Shown in pieces: positions 51,212 through 62,645 of a stretch of DNA of 64,000 bases. The translations under genes and the position numbers were made by a program. The DNA lies in contig NC_135781.1 of the NCBI RefSeq assembly GCF_028453695.1, positions 28,085,640-28,149,639 of the forward strand, written 5' to 3'. The notes beneath the pieces were generated by a model. The model was not told where the DNA came from, did not search any database, and saw only the letters and a list, made by a program, of their open reading frames with translations. The DNA comes from Augochlora pura (lineage: Eukaryota > Arthropoda > Insecta > Hymenoptera > Halictidae). Numbering within the stretch: the first letter of the stretch is position 1; each line of letters starts with the position of its first letter.

Positions 51212-52884
51212 TTGCATACACTCTCTATCTCATTCTCGAAACGTTTCGCGATTTGTATTCAGCATTGCAGGCACCGTCCTACGATTTCGGCCGGTGACCG
51301 CGTCGTACTGTTTCAATGCAATCGACCGATATCCAGTTGAAAGCGAAGAACAGCTTAAGTGGATGGGGTAGCGAAGGAAAGATCTGACTGAAATTACTAT
51401 CCCGTTGCGCGGGAATGCAAATACGTTGCAGCCGTAGCAGTAGTCGCGATTATTACAATTTAATTTATTATTAACAGACTTAGTCCTTTTGCATACTTAA
51501 GCGTATAAGATACTGAACAAAAGAATGTGCAGACTACAATTTACAACTTAAAATATACCATTCATAATTCTTTATTGACAGTAATACTATTTAACAATGC
51601 TCGAAACGTGGTCGAAACGGTACAGCAGTCTCAAGTATATTTGTAAAAAATTTGCATCATGTACGTTTCGCGATACAAATCCTGCCAGGTTTCATCACCT
51701 GTATCGACCGGCAACCATTCTCGAAAGTTGATTTAATCGGTCGTCGCTGCGGCTTGCAAGGCTTTGACGCGGCGCTCTTTGCAAATTGTTTGTCGAATTA
51801 ACGCTGTAACCTAACGGGATCCGCGGGTAATCGCGATCGACGACCCCCGGCGGCCGTGTTCACGTTCTTTCCTAGTCGGTCTACCGAAAACTGATACGAG
51901 TGTCCCGCTAATCCATTTGTAAATAACGAGCGGTTAAATACCAGGCGTCGGGTTCGCGCGGTAATATCGATAATCGGGGATTTTCCCGAGCGCCGGATGA
52001 TTTGTGTATGATCGATTATTTATCGGGCGTGGATGCGGCGACGCGGTTTCGCGATTCTCGCCGGATCGGAAACCCGGGGGTTTCGCGTTCAAGTAAATAA
52101 GCGTTGATGTAGGACCCTCGGCCGTGTCGGTGTCGCGACGTAACGCGACGCGCGTTCCATCGCGATAATCGAATTTCGTATTAATTCGACGAGTTGCGCG
52201 CGGCGAATTTCGAGGGTGTTTCGCCGCGCGTCGTCGTCGTCGTGCCAGCACGCGCGGCAAGGAGGAGTCACCTTCCCCCGCCGCCGCGCCGCGTCGCGGT
52301 ATCTCTCGAACAGCTCGTTCGCCGACTCTCCCGGCGACCAACTCGATTCCATTGAGAACAAGCTCGCGGGACCAGAGATTAGAAGGCAGCGCGGCGGTAG
52401 CCCCGTTTTCGAGCCAAAGATAATTTCGTTCGTGAAAGCCGGCGGTGCCCCCCGGGGGATGGCAGCCGCGGATCTCCCGGAAACGCGGGGGAACGGCCCG
52501 GAAACGTTTTCTTTATTTCGCCGAAAGTGGCTCGGCGAAGTCCTCTCTTCTTCGCTTCCGACTCTCGACCGTCCTCGAACTGCCGCGCTACCGGAATTCG
52601 GTATCGGCTCGCTATCGAGTCGCGGCAGCTGCGTTCTTAAGAAATTTCTCCGCGGGGGCAACTTCTCCCTCGGCGGCGGAAGGCAGTCCAATGTTCGGTG
52701 CCCTTTCCGTCCCGCGCGTCGCTTCCCTCGTCGGCCTTTTTTGTACAGGGCGAGTTGGAGCGTGCGCGCGCGCGCGCGAGCGCCTCGTAATTTGCCTTTC
52801 GTGCACGAGGGGGTGAGAGGCGGAGGGAAACTTTTTCCAATCTCGTGAGCCGCGAGAGCATCGGGAAGCGAGGGTGGGGGAGAA

Positions 52885-52912
52885 AGAGAGAGAGAGAGAG
52901 AGAGGGAGAGAG
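52885..52912. repeat. (GA)n microsatellite
   Basis: GA dinucleotides with one GG break. Confidence 0.95.
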
Positions 52913-54044
52913 ATGCGGAAGCGGAGGCCCGAAGAGGTTCGTGGGAACGCTGTTACTGTCTCGGAAACGTCGCCGAGCGTTTGTTAAATTGAGTTTCAAG
53001 CTATCGTCCCGCTGGCGCAGCTACGTACGCTCGGAACGTGATCCTCCGACTTGGAACGAGTTTAATCTTTCCGGGCTGCAGCTGCACGGCTGGCTAACAA
53101 ATGCAGTTGTATCCAGGTAATGGGGCTGTAAATTATCGGCAACGCGATCGACTGACTCCGAGCCGTTCGGGAACCCTATCGCGGCCGTAACATTCGGCAG
53201 CGAGAGCCTTTCCGGCCCTTCCGGCGCGGCGCGGCGTGGACGGAAAAGGGGGCGTTCGATCGAGGCCGCGACGAAATTTACGCAACCCGGAGTGTTCGCG
53301 AAGGTCGTTCGTCGTTCGGCCTCGGTCCGGTTATCGAGCAAACGCGACGACGTTGCTCGACGCTCTCGCTCCTCCGTGCAATCGTGGGAAGAGCAGCAGC
53401 AGCACGCGAGGGTGCGAGAAAGGAAATAACGTTTCTTCCCGCGCGTGGATGGCTGCGTTTCGGTGGGCGGGGACGAAAGAGAAGAGAAACGGGATTTCTC
53501 TTGACACAGCCCGATTCCCTCCGACACGATTTTCCAAGGTCTCCGGACTTACAATGTAATTCGAGAGAAAGAAGTCGCGGTATCGGTGGCAGCCACGGGA
53601 AAAGAAAGAGAGAAACGAGCGCTCGGAGTGGATGAAAAGAAAAGCACCGGCGCGCCGGTAGCGAGAAGGAAAATTGAAGGGGGGAGAAAAAAACGAACGC
53701 GCGACTCTCTCTCCGCGGGACAAAGAGAACGGCCAAGGAATCGTTCTCGAGCGGGCGCCTCCTTTTCTTCCTCGCTCGCTCTCCCTGTTCTTCGCAACCC
53801 TCGCTCGGGCGTACTAGCGCGCTCGCGCGCGCCAAGTCCCGGCAATCGCGTTACCCTCGAGAACGGGCCGATTTCTCGCGAGAAATCGTCTCGGATTCGC
53901 CGGAGAACGGGATTCCGCTCCGCGAACGACACTCGGCGAGATCTTCTCGCCGAATAGCGGGCGCGCGAGAAAACGTTGGCTGGCGCCGAGACTGCGGGGA
54001 TTCTCGGCGGATCAAACGCGCGGGAGTCGGGACGGGGTAGCGGG

Positions 54045-54073
54045 GAGTCGAGTCGAGCCGAGCCGAGCCGAGT
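54045..54073. repeat. GAGTC/GAGCC pentamer repeat
   Basis: Two GAGTC units then three GAGCC units. Confidence 0.85.
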
Positions 54074-55568
54074 TAAACGCGGTCCCGCTTCGACAAAACA
54101 CCCCGGCCAAGTTGCACACGCTGAAACGTGTGCCGGCACTTCCCTAATTAACTGCGAGCGCTTGGAAAGGTGTACGAAAAGAAGGGAGCGCGACTAAAAG
54201 GGGGCCGGGGGAAAACAAAGCGGGACGAAGGCGGAAAGTACCCGGCGCGGGTGAAAATGCAAGAAAAGAGACCGGCGAACCGAGCGGGGGGAAGGAGGGA
54301 CGGCGTAAGCAGCGGTAGCTCGAAAAAAAACACACCGGCTACGCGCCGAGTGTAAGTTTCGCTCGGATTTCCAGCGCTGAAGTCGCTGCTTTGCTTCGAG
54401 GCCCGAGCGTAGAAACGATTGTTGACCGAGCCGCGCGACGAACGCTCTCCTCCCGGCGACATAATCCGCGGGTGCACGGTAAAACTGCAGCGAGTTCGTT
54501 AATTAATCGACCAACGACGAATTCTCGTAATTGAAACTGAAATTCTGAAATTGCATCTTACTGATCGCGGGTCTTTGCAGAGAATAGAAATAATCCGCGT
54601 CGCTTGGATGAAACATAAATCGCATGGAACTATCTTTCCTCTTTTAGCAACATTAATTGGTTCAATTTTGTATTTGATTCCATCCATTATTCTCATAAAT
54701 ATGAGAAAAATTCATGAATCTTTCGTTTAAAAAAGAAAAAAAAATTGGCACAAGTCGCACTTTAAAAAGACTCCAGCCGATGCATTAATTAAACCGTGGC
54801 ATATAGGAGTTACGTATATATGAGGACGAAATGAGAGAAAATTATGCAATTGGGAACGTTATAATGCGATGCATTAGCGATAAGAAGTTTAAGCGAGAAT
54901 ATCTGGGAAGCGAAAACACGGGAACGTGGTGGCTCGTCGTCGCAGCCTCAGAAATAATTTCAATTAGTCTCGGCGAGCTATCGACCGGAGCCGGGCGTAA
55001 TCTTCTCGCGAGCGCGGAAAATTTGGCATACGAATTTAGACATCCGAGGAACGCAACGCGGTCTATTCGAAATCCTCCGCCGCAAATTTCTGCCGGGCCG
55101 GCCGGGGCACCTGCGACAAAAGCCGCGAACGCCGACTGCCGACTGCAAGGGGCCAGGAGCCTGGCGCGCTCGTATATTTGAACGCGAGCGTTTCGGGGCT
55201 GCTCTCGGGCTTTGTCTCGCTGCATTAACTCGATACGCCTGCGTTCGCCCAGTAAACGCGACATTGCTCGCAAATTCGTTCGTAAATTCCAATTCGCTGT
55301 GAAAAATTGCTACCGGTTGGCCCGGGGGTGCGGGCGAGGACAATGGGGGCGGTAGCAAAGAGAATAGAGAGAGAGAGAGCGTCGCGCGAAATAGTCGCGC
55401 GGCCGTGGGAAGGAGCCGTTGGGGCCGATTGGACGGGGGAACGCGGCGCCGAAAATTAAAAGAGGACACGAAGACGGCTCGCGACAGAATCGTTGTTCAA
55501 AGCGCACTCGAGGCTCGCGGTTGAAGGGAGGCTCGTGATCGACTGCAAATACCTTGACCCAATTCTCG

Positions 55569-55593
55569 CCTCGGCTCGGCTCGGCTCGGCTCG
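55569..55593. repeat. (CTCGG)n pentamer repeat
   Basis: Five consecutive CTCGG/GCTCG units. Confidence 0.9.
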
Positions 55594-56330
55594 ACGTTAC
55601 AGCTGCTTTTTATTTGCACTTGCTTTACGCGAGGAGAACCTCCCGACCGGAAGGGAGGAAGGGGGATTTCGAGATCGAGGCCAACAGAGACGCGGAGAAA
55701 GAAACGAAATAATTAAAAGCGTTCGGTCGATTGCTCCGGAGCGATCACGGTGAAAACGCCGCCGCGTTTCCCCCGACGAGAGGGTAACTCGTCGTATAAC
55801 ACCTTTGTACACAAATCTGCCGCCGCATCTCGGCGCGGTGGCGCATCGATGATGCGGAGACAACGGCCGATCGATGCGTCGCGCGCCGGTGTGCCGGTGT
55901 GGGTTCGTTTCTTCCAGCTGCCTCGCGCCTCCCCTGACCCGAAATTCGCCGGGTCCAATTAATCTCGCTGCTACGGACTATGGAAACTCTTGCCCGGAAT
56001 CATCGTTTTCTCTCCGGTCGAATCCTTTTTGTTCCCGTCCGCGTTTTTAATCAGGACGTCCCGATTCCGGGAAGAACCGGCGAACGAAACGAATTGCCTT
56101 CGTTAAAAGTTCGCGACCACTGCCATAAATAGATGTATAGATTGGTTGCGGAAGGAGACTGTTCTCTGCATACACGACTCGCGACATACGACGGATAGCA
56201 CGCGGTTCGCCCAGGACAGAAGCGTACCATTGAACCGTTTCGGTCGGGTCAAATATTCTTCTACCGACTGGTATTTATATATCGATGTTTACAATTGCCG
56301 TTCCCGTTTTATTCCAGACGCGGTCCAGTA

Positions 56331-56798
56331 TTGATAAAGAATATATTTGCGCTGCGAGTCTGGGCATCGGTCGCTGCATCTCGATATTCTTTACGAAAAA
56401 GTAGTAATCTAGTCGTCGTAAAAAATCATTAATTTGAGAGATATGTTAATTTTGTTACGTTTTTGGAAATTTTAAGATTATGTTTAATTTGAAATTAGTA
56501 TCGTCTCAATGTATCTCTCTCGAAACCACTTAATATCATTTCACATATTTTTCGCCACGCGTAACAGTAACAACGTAAATTCAGATGACAATACATGTCG
56601 ACTGTTAGAAATAACTATAAATCGCTTTCATAAAGGTCGATAAACTGATTGTATATCAATACTGCAGGACATCGACCGTCCTAACACAAAAAACCCATAT
56701 GTAAACCTTTGTGCACATATAAACAGACCGCGCCGAACAGAGCTAGACAGAAGCGTACGAAAACTCCTTTGTAATACATTGACCTCAGAATACAGTTA
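56331..56798. other. AT-rich valley left of MITE 6
   Basis: AT-rich sequence without recognisable content. Confidence 0.55.
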
Positions 56799-56827
56799 TT
56801 AAAATCCATTTCAGAGTTCTTCATTAA
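56799..56827. repeat. 29-bp direct repeat, left copy flanking MITE 6
   Basis: This segment starts and ends with TTAA and is identical base for base to 57196-57224. Its terminal TTAA is the left boundary of MITE 6. Confidence 0.9.
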
Positions 56828-57199
56828 CCCTTTCGCGCGGGTCATCATTAACCCTACGGGCGGGTTCTCCGCCGCGGTACTTCTGCTGAACGGAGCGCCG
56901 CGACATCACTGCACGCTACGCAACGCCGATCGTCAGCGAGAATGCCGCGGCGGAGAACCCATGCTGCTGAGACTGATTGCCGAGGTACATCGATTGCTAA
57001 GCAGTTTGTTTATTCAGTTGTTAGCAGTAAATGATGCAAAAAACATTATCAGTGTATGCCCAGAGTCAGAAACTTGCGTAAAACGGTTGAACGCAATAGA
57101 TCATTGGCATCTGGCGGAGAGCCACTAAAGTGGCCTGTAGTACCTCAGTGGCATCTTATGAAAGGCCACTATAGTGGCCCGTAGTAGCGAAAGGGTTAA
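56824..57199. mobile_element. TTAA-flanked MITE 6 with nested repeats, 376 bp
   Basis: The ends share TTAACCCTTTCGC (13 bp) with TTAA at each boundary. The left terminus is followed after 24 bp by a second similar start (TTAACCCTACGGGCGGGT at 56848). A perfect 16-bp inverted repeat lies at 56862-56877 and 56945-56960. Near the right end two 44-bp-spaced units each contain a palindrome, CCACTAAAGTGG at 57122-57133 and GGCCACTATAGTGGCC at 57164-57179. The second is centred 27.5 bp from the outer edge. The element is flanked on both sides by an identical 29-bp sequence, far longer than the 4-bp duplication expected. Confidence 0.8.
57105..57187. repeat. Two 44-bp palindromic units inside MITE 6
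   Basis: TGGCATCT begins at 57105 and again at 57149, 44 bp apart. Each unit holds a CCACTAWAGTGG palindrome followed by CYGTAGTA. Confidence 0.8.
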
Positions 57200-57224
57200 A
57201 ATCCATTTCAGAGTTCTTCATTAA
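57196..57224. repeat. 29-bp direct repeat, right copy flanking MITE 6
   Basis: Identical to 56799-56827. Its first TTAA is the right boundary of MITE 6 and its last TTAA continues into unrelated flank. Confidence 0.9.
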
Positions 57225-58539
57225 AATACCCTGCACCATAATTTAACATCGACCCACCCTGTACATGGTTTATTCGACCGTACCTTTGTACCAGGATCGA
57301 CCCTATAACGTGTTTAGGCCCATCTTGTCGCGGCGTAGCGTGCATCGCGCGACGCGACTCGTTTTCTTTCCGATTTCTCGTCCCGTTTGCGGAAGTAGGT
57401 TCTAACCTTCGGTGGCTTGCCGGCTCCTGCGCATGAAAATGCATCAGCCGGGAATTGAATATTTATCGTATAAATTTAAATGATTAATCCGTGGCCGCCT
57501 CGGCCTGCGATCGCGAAGAACCATCTTCGAGCGGTCGAGCGGTCGAGCGAGCGAGCGGCAGAGCTGCCGAAGAATAGTCGAGACTCTCCCAGAGAGTATT
57601 CTCCGCCGACGATTAGTCCAATAAGCGACGTTAATCGAGATACGTCGCGTCCGTGCTCGATCCGCGAGCGAAGAGGGCCGCGCAGCGCCCGGGAAGAGGT
57701 CTGTCGCCGTGGCACGCGGAATGCCGGTTGCATTCCAGCGTTTGCACGGCGAAACGGCCCTCGAGACTTTTTCAATTTTGCCGGATGGCGAGCAGCGGCG
57801 GCGGCGGCGGCGTCGGCGAGGGAAAAATATAAATTTCTCCATTGGCAAACCTCGGGAGTTCGGCCTTTCCCCCGGTGCCCCAGCCAATTATCGTAAAAAA
57901 TGCGGCGAACGACGACGGTCCGGGGGAAAGGCAACGAAGATCCTCGGACAAACCTCTGGTAGCTTGCCAAACGTTGACAAACGCGATTCAATCCCTTTTT
58001 CCGTCTCCCTTTTCGCGACGAGCACTCGTAATTGGTTGCCGACCCGGGTTGCAGACTCGCGCCGCGCCGCGCCGCGCCGTTCCGATTTGTTACGGAAAAT
58101 CGACGCGCTGATCCGTGGAAAACGGAGAAAAATAAGGTACCGCGCCGCCGCCGTCGCGCCCCGAGAAATATTCAACGATACGAATAAGGTTGCCGGGACG
58201 AATCCTATCTTCTCGCTTCGCTCAGCCGCGCGACGCTCCTCGGAAGAGGGAGAGAGTGTTACCCTAGATTTCAGCGACTCTCAAAGGGTTGCGTCGCAAA
58301 CCGGCTGGCAAAGTTTTCCGAGGAAGGCGCGTTACGCGTCGCGGTTCGATGAGAATTCATAAGCCAGAAGCGTCTCTCGTTACCCGCATACTTCGACGAT
58401 AAATAATTCGATCGATGTGCCGGCGTGCGACGGAGAGAAACAAGGAGCGCGGGAAGAGAGAGAGAGGTCGCCGGGAAGCGCAGCAGCCGGTTCGCGAATA
58501 AATTTTAACAAACAGTCCATTCTCCAATCCTTTCTGCGG

Positions 58540-58540
<1 letters not shown>

Positions 58541-58579
<39 letters not shown>
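58541..58579. repeat. (CT)19 microsatellite
   Basis: Uninterrupted CT dinucleotides. Confidence 0.95.
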
Positions 58580-58582
<3 letters not shown>

Positions 58583-59030
58583 CTCTCCCGCTCGCCGTTT
58601 TTCCCTCTGTATACATTTAATAATCATAATCATTATCGTAACGAGCTAGCTGAATGGAGAGCGTTTCAGTTATACGGCCGAGCATTCGAAGCTTTGAAAT
58701 GCCTTAACGAATCGGTGCTCATCGGATAGAAGGGAAAAATAAAGCGACAGTCGGAAGCTGCTGCAGCACGGTTATAAAACCTGAAATTTTGCGAACCAAT
58801 ATGGCCCCCCTCTGTCTCTATAAACTCGAGAAAATCCCCCCGGAACGACCCGACCAGGTTGCGACCTACGGAACAGCGTCGTTCCAAAAAATCGTCGGAG
58901 AGAATCGGTCATCGAGCAGCAGCGTGGTTGGTGCAAGGTCTTACGGCGAGAGAACACCGTCGTAAGCCGTGGCAAAAATGCGACCCCCTGGAGATTCGCA
59001 ACGGCGATACGGCTCTCGGCCGGCGTTGCC

Positions 59031-59077
59031 GGGAATTATCTTCGAATTTCCCGAGATCAAACGGCGCGAACCGGGCT
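59031..59077. repeat. Direct repeat, copy 1
   Basis: About 47 bp beginning GGGAATTATCTTCGAATTTC matches 59479-59524 with about five differences. Confidence 0.75.
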
Positions 59078-59478
59078 CCCGCTTACGTTCCCGGCGAGCC
59101 GGGAAATTTACGGAGCCTCGGACAATCCTATCTTCGAATTTGGAAATTTCGCGAGGCGCGACTCGCCTCGTAAATCGTGACGTACGATATTACCATCCCG
59201 CGGCTCCCGACGAATTCGATGAATTCGTCGAACACCGCCGGCGCGGGCGCGGCGCGGCCTCGGCCCCGGGAACGTGCAGGTTCTCGGTTCGCAAAGCCGC
59301 GCGCGCGCGGGCGCGATGCATTGGCTGGAAGAAAAGGAAAGTACGGGGAGAAAATTCTCGGTATCTAAGAGGGATTTTCATAGGAATCGCGATAAGATTC
59401 CGGGGAAGGAGGGAATATATCGGGGTTCTCGTTGAGATTCGCGGAGATAGAACAGGGGCCGCCGCGCCGTATCGCCCG

Positions 59479-59524
59479 GGGAATTATCTTCGAATTTCGC
59501 GAGATGAAACGGCGTGACCGGGTT
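59479..59524. repeat. Direct repeat, copy 2
   Basis: Partner of 59031-59077, offset by 448 bp. GAGATTCGC also precedes both copies by about 40-45 bp. Confidence 0.75.
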
Positions 59525-60140
59525 ACTCGGCTATATTCGATTCTCGCGGCGAACTTGGAAAATTTACGCGTTCCCTCGGGCGGCGCGCGCTGCAGACTGC
59601 CGGGCTGCCGACTGCCGACTGCCGTCTGCAGCGCCTGTCCGACCAGAGAGACCGGGGAAACGCCGGCGAGACAAGGTACGCGCGCGGGGCTTTTGAAAAT
59701 TCCGGCCAAAGGGAGTTTCCGCGATATATACCGGTGCGCGTCGATTCCCAAGTTTTCCATCGGGTCGAGAAACGCGCGCGCGAGTCGCGCGAACCTCCGG
59801 ATTTCTCCAATTTCCAGCGAGCTTCTCAAAGAGATTTACCTGCTGCGAGCGGAATGCATAATATCCACAATAAGACCGACGGCCGTATAAACATCGATCG
59901 TGTCCCGTCTCTGGGGAAAAACTTCCTCGATTCGTCGAGGATTTTTTCCGTTGCCCGGACAACGATCGGGATCCTCGACGAGGAATAATTACGACGCTCG
60001 AGACGCGATCCTGAAAATTCAAATGCAGCATCCTCGACGATTACACGGCTGCGTGGCTGAGTTATCGCTGGAACACGCTGTCCGGTCACGGTCCGGTAAA
60101 ATCCTACCGTATTCAGCTCGCCGTGTGTCAGTACTCTGCC

Positions 60141-60560
60141 GTTTTTGGTCTCATCAAGTATAGTGATAATTCACTGTACTTGCCAAACACCGCTACAGCC
60201 TTTTTAATTTTAGTGTACACGTAAATGAAGCATATTATGCGATTAAATTTATATTTTATCGTATAATTTAAAATGTATTTTCTGAACCCCGGTATCACGC
60301 TCAAATAAATCTTATAAAATAATAAATAGACTGCGGATCCTTATGCAAAACGTTATTTATAACAGATACAGGTTAGATAGAAAATTCTTTCCTATAATTA
60401 TTTTTAATAAGTTGGAAATAATATAACAATATCCTTGAATTCTTCTAATGTCTATACATCTTTGTACTTCGCTATTCGTTTCTGTTATGAATGCATAAAA
60501 TCCGCCGACTATTGAATAATAAACGATACAAAAATATTTTGCATAGCTGTAAAAATGACC
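60141..60560. other. AT-rich valley
   Basis: Nothing recognisable. Confidence 0.5.
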
Positions 60561-60971
60561 GGTGGTGGAGAAGCTTTGATTTCGATCGTTGCCAAACAGT
60601 GGCCGGTATGAAACAGGAACAACGGCGCGTCTGATATAAACACCGATAGAAATGAACGAACGAAGGGAAGAATATTTGCCCGGAACGGGATCGGCGCGAT
60701 AGCGTGTTCCGACCGCCGCGATGCCGTGGAACAGTGCCGGGTGATCCCCGGAGCCAACAGCCGAAGAATCCCCGGCACGCAATCTCGTTGCGGGGAATTT
60801 TTCCCCAATACCGGCGGGCCTTGCCCCGTCGTTCGAACAGCGAAATTCAAGTCGACAGACTCGTCTCCCTTTATCGGGATTCGAATCCCGGGGGAACGAT
60901 TAAGACGGATCGCGAGTACCGAGTAGAAAATATCTCTGCGCTCTCTGCGAATGAAATCCGCTCGATTATCG

Positions 60972-60973
<2 letters not shown>

Positions 60974-61002
<29 letters not shown>
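60974..61002. repeat. (GAC)9 trinucleotide repeat
   Basis: Uninterrupted CGA/GAC triplets. Confidence 0.95.
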
Positions 61003-61004
<2 letters not shown>

Positions 61005-61269
61005 AGACGGACGATGGACGATAATACCTGTTTCGCGTAACGGCGCGACGACACTAAACCAGGAAAGCAGGTTGCGCCGCTCGAAAGCGAGTCCGGCAGA
61101 GTGGACGGTTTATCGGCGGTGTTAACGGCTCGACGCTCGTAACCTCGTAGCTCCTATTCCGGTATTCTCGTATTTTAATTAACTCTAATTCGAGACTAGG
61201 TAACCTCTGGTTCGGCGGTCAGGACGGTCGCCCGAGGACAAAGTGAAATAATGCCTGGTTTCCTCGGCC

Positions 61270-61302
61270 GGTCCTCGACGGGTCCTCGACGGGTCCTCGA
61301 CG
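61270..61302. repeat. Perfect 3 x 11-bp repeat (GTCCTCGACGG)
   Basis: Three identical consecutive 11-mers. Confidence 0.95.
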
Positions 61303-62540
61303 GCCACGCGTCCGAATTTATATCACGGGCCGGACACGAGGACGACGTCGCGCGTCACGAAAGCAACGTATGTATATTCATTTGCACGGATCCTAGCCGC
61401 CGCCGCCTGCCTGCCTGCCTACCTGGCACGGCTCGGTTCTCCTGACCATTTACCCTGCTGTCGTTGCCACGGATCGTACGACCCCCGCATGTAAACGGTT
61501 TGTAACGATTTAGAACGTCCTGCCGCACGCTACGTGTACTTGTCGCGTTCGCGTTCGCGCGAATCCGCCCTGCCCAGCGCCGATCGGTGCGCGCCCCGCG
61601 ACTTGTAACTCTCTCTCTCCGCGAACTTTCGGACGCATAAATTTGTTCGGCGCGGGTAATTAACTGCACGGAGGACGATTTTCGACCGGGGCGGGGGGGA
61701 ACTTGGCTGCCTCGAGTTTCGCGGAACGGAAAGCGAGAGCGCGGGACGACCGCGCGGGAATTAACGTGTACAAATAATTAGCGGGATCGCCGTTGCTCGA
61801 TTTATCGCCGGCAGTCCCGGTCCAGACACCGGCTCCGAATAATTTTCCCCGGGAACACGTTGTTCTTTGTCCGCCGATATAAAACGACCTGCGACAACAC
61901 AATCCCGGGGACTCGGCGCGGAGGGGCTCGTAATTTCTCGCGGAACGAACGCATCCAGCCGCGAATCGGCCGTGGCGAGGCGACGGTAAATATTTTCGCG
62001 GTAGTCGGCGCACGCTCGGTTTACACTCGGAGTTACTTAATTACGATTTCTCGTTAGAGCAATCGCGCGGAGAGAGATTAAATATCCGCGTGCCGCGCGT
62101 CTGCCGCGGAAGTGCGCGAGCGTAGAACGAATTTTCTATGCTCGGTAGTTTCTCTGCTCCATGGCGGAGGCAACGCGCGCGCGTTCCCCCAGCTCCAGCC
62201 GGGCTAAAACTTTCGGGCTGCGTCTGAATTATTTTCGGTATCGCTCCACGGAGGGAAGCTAATTCCAACGATTGCTCCGCGCGATTCCAGTTGACGAACG
62301 ACTGGCTCTTACCTGCCTTTACAGCCGAGTTTTGCTATCTCTCCGTCGCGTCGCGCCGCGAGCCAAAAACCGCTCGAAAACGGTCAAAATATTTTACGGC
62401 TCGAGTCGGACGCTGCTCAGTTTTACGATAAAATGATCTTAACAACAAGTAAACTTAGTTTAGCGAAACTATATTTTCCATTGGCAATGGTAAACGTAAG
62501 ATATAAATATTCAATGTACAATCCACTTGTGGTATTAGCT

Positions 62541-62645
62541 AATTTTTACGTGTCACTTGTTAGTCTTAAAAATGTGGAATGTAAATAAAAATAATTTTTA
62601 CGCGTTACTTGTACGTCTTAAAAATGTGGAATGTAAATAAAAATA
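62541..62645. repeat. Two-copy 52-bp tandem duplication
   Basis: The block from AATTTTTACG through AATGTGGAATGTAAATAAAA is repeated with a 52-bp period (starts 62541 and 62593). The copies differ at a few bases in the middle. It lies in an AT-rich valley. Confidence 0.85.

Larger units (their letters stand above)
47961..56330. other. Long GC-rich non-coding block
   Basis: Includes AT-rich dips at 51.44-51.70 and 54.50-54.85 kb, and GA, CT and pentamer repeats. Overlapping open frames on both strands are Arg/Ser-rich. No gene supported. Confidence 0.5.
57225..60140. other. GC-rich non-coding block
   Basis: CT tract at 58541 and a 47-bp direct repeat pair at 59.0 and 59.5 kb. No gene supported. 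Confidence 0.5.

Noticed and set aside
60733..60776. Hairpin GTGCCGGG...CCCCGGCAC as a microRNA precursor
   Set aside because: The stem is too short and GC-only, and no known mature sequence is recognised.
60876..60900. tRNA T-arm-like sequence (GGGATTCGAATCCCG)
   Set aside because: The stem includes the loop bases, and no acceptor, D or anticodon arms can be drawn at the right spacing.
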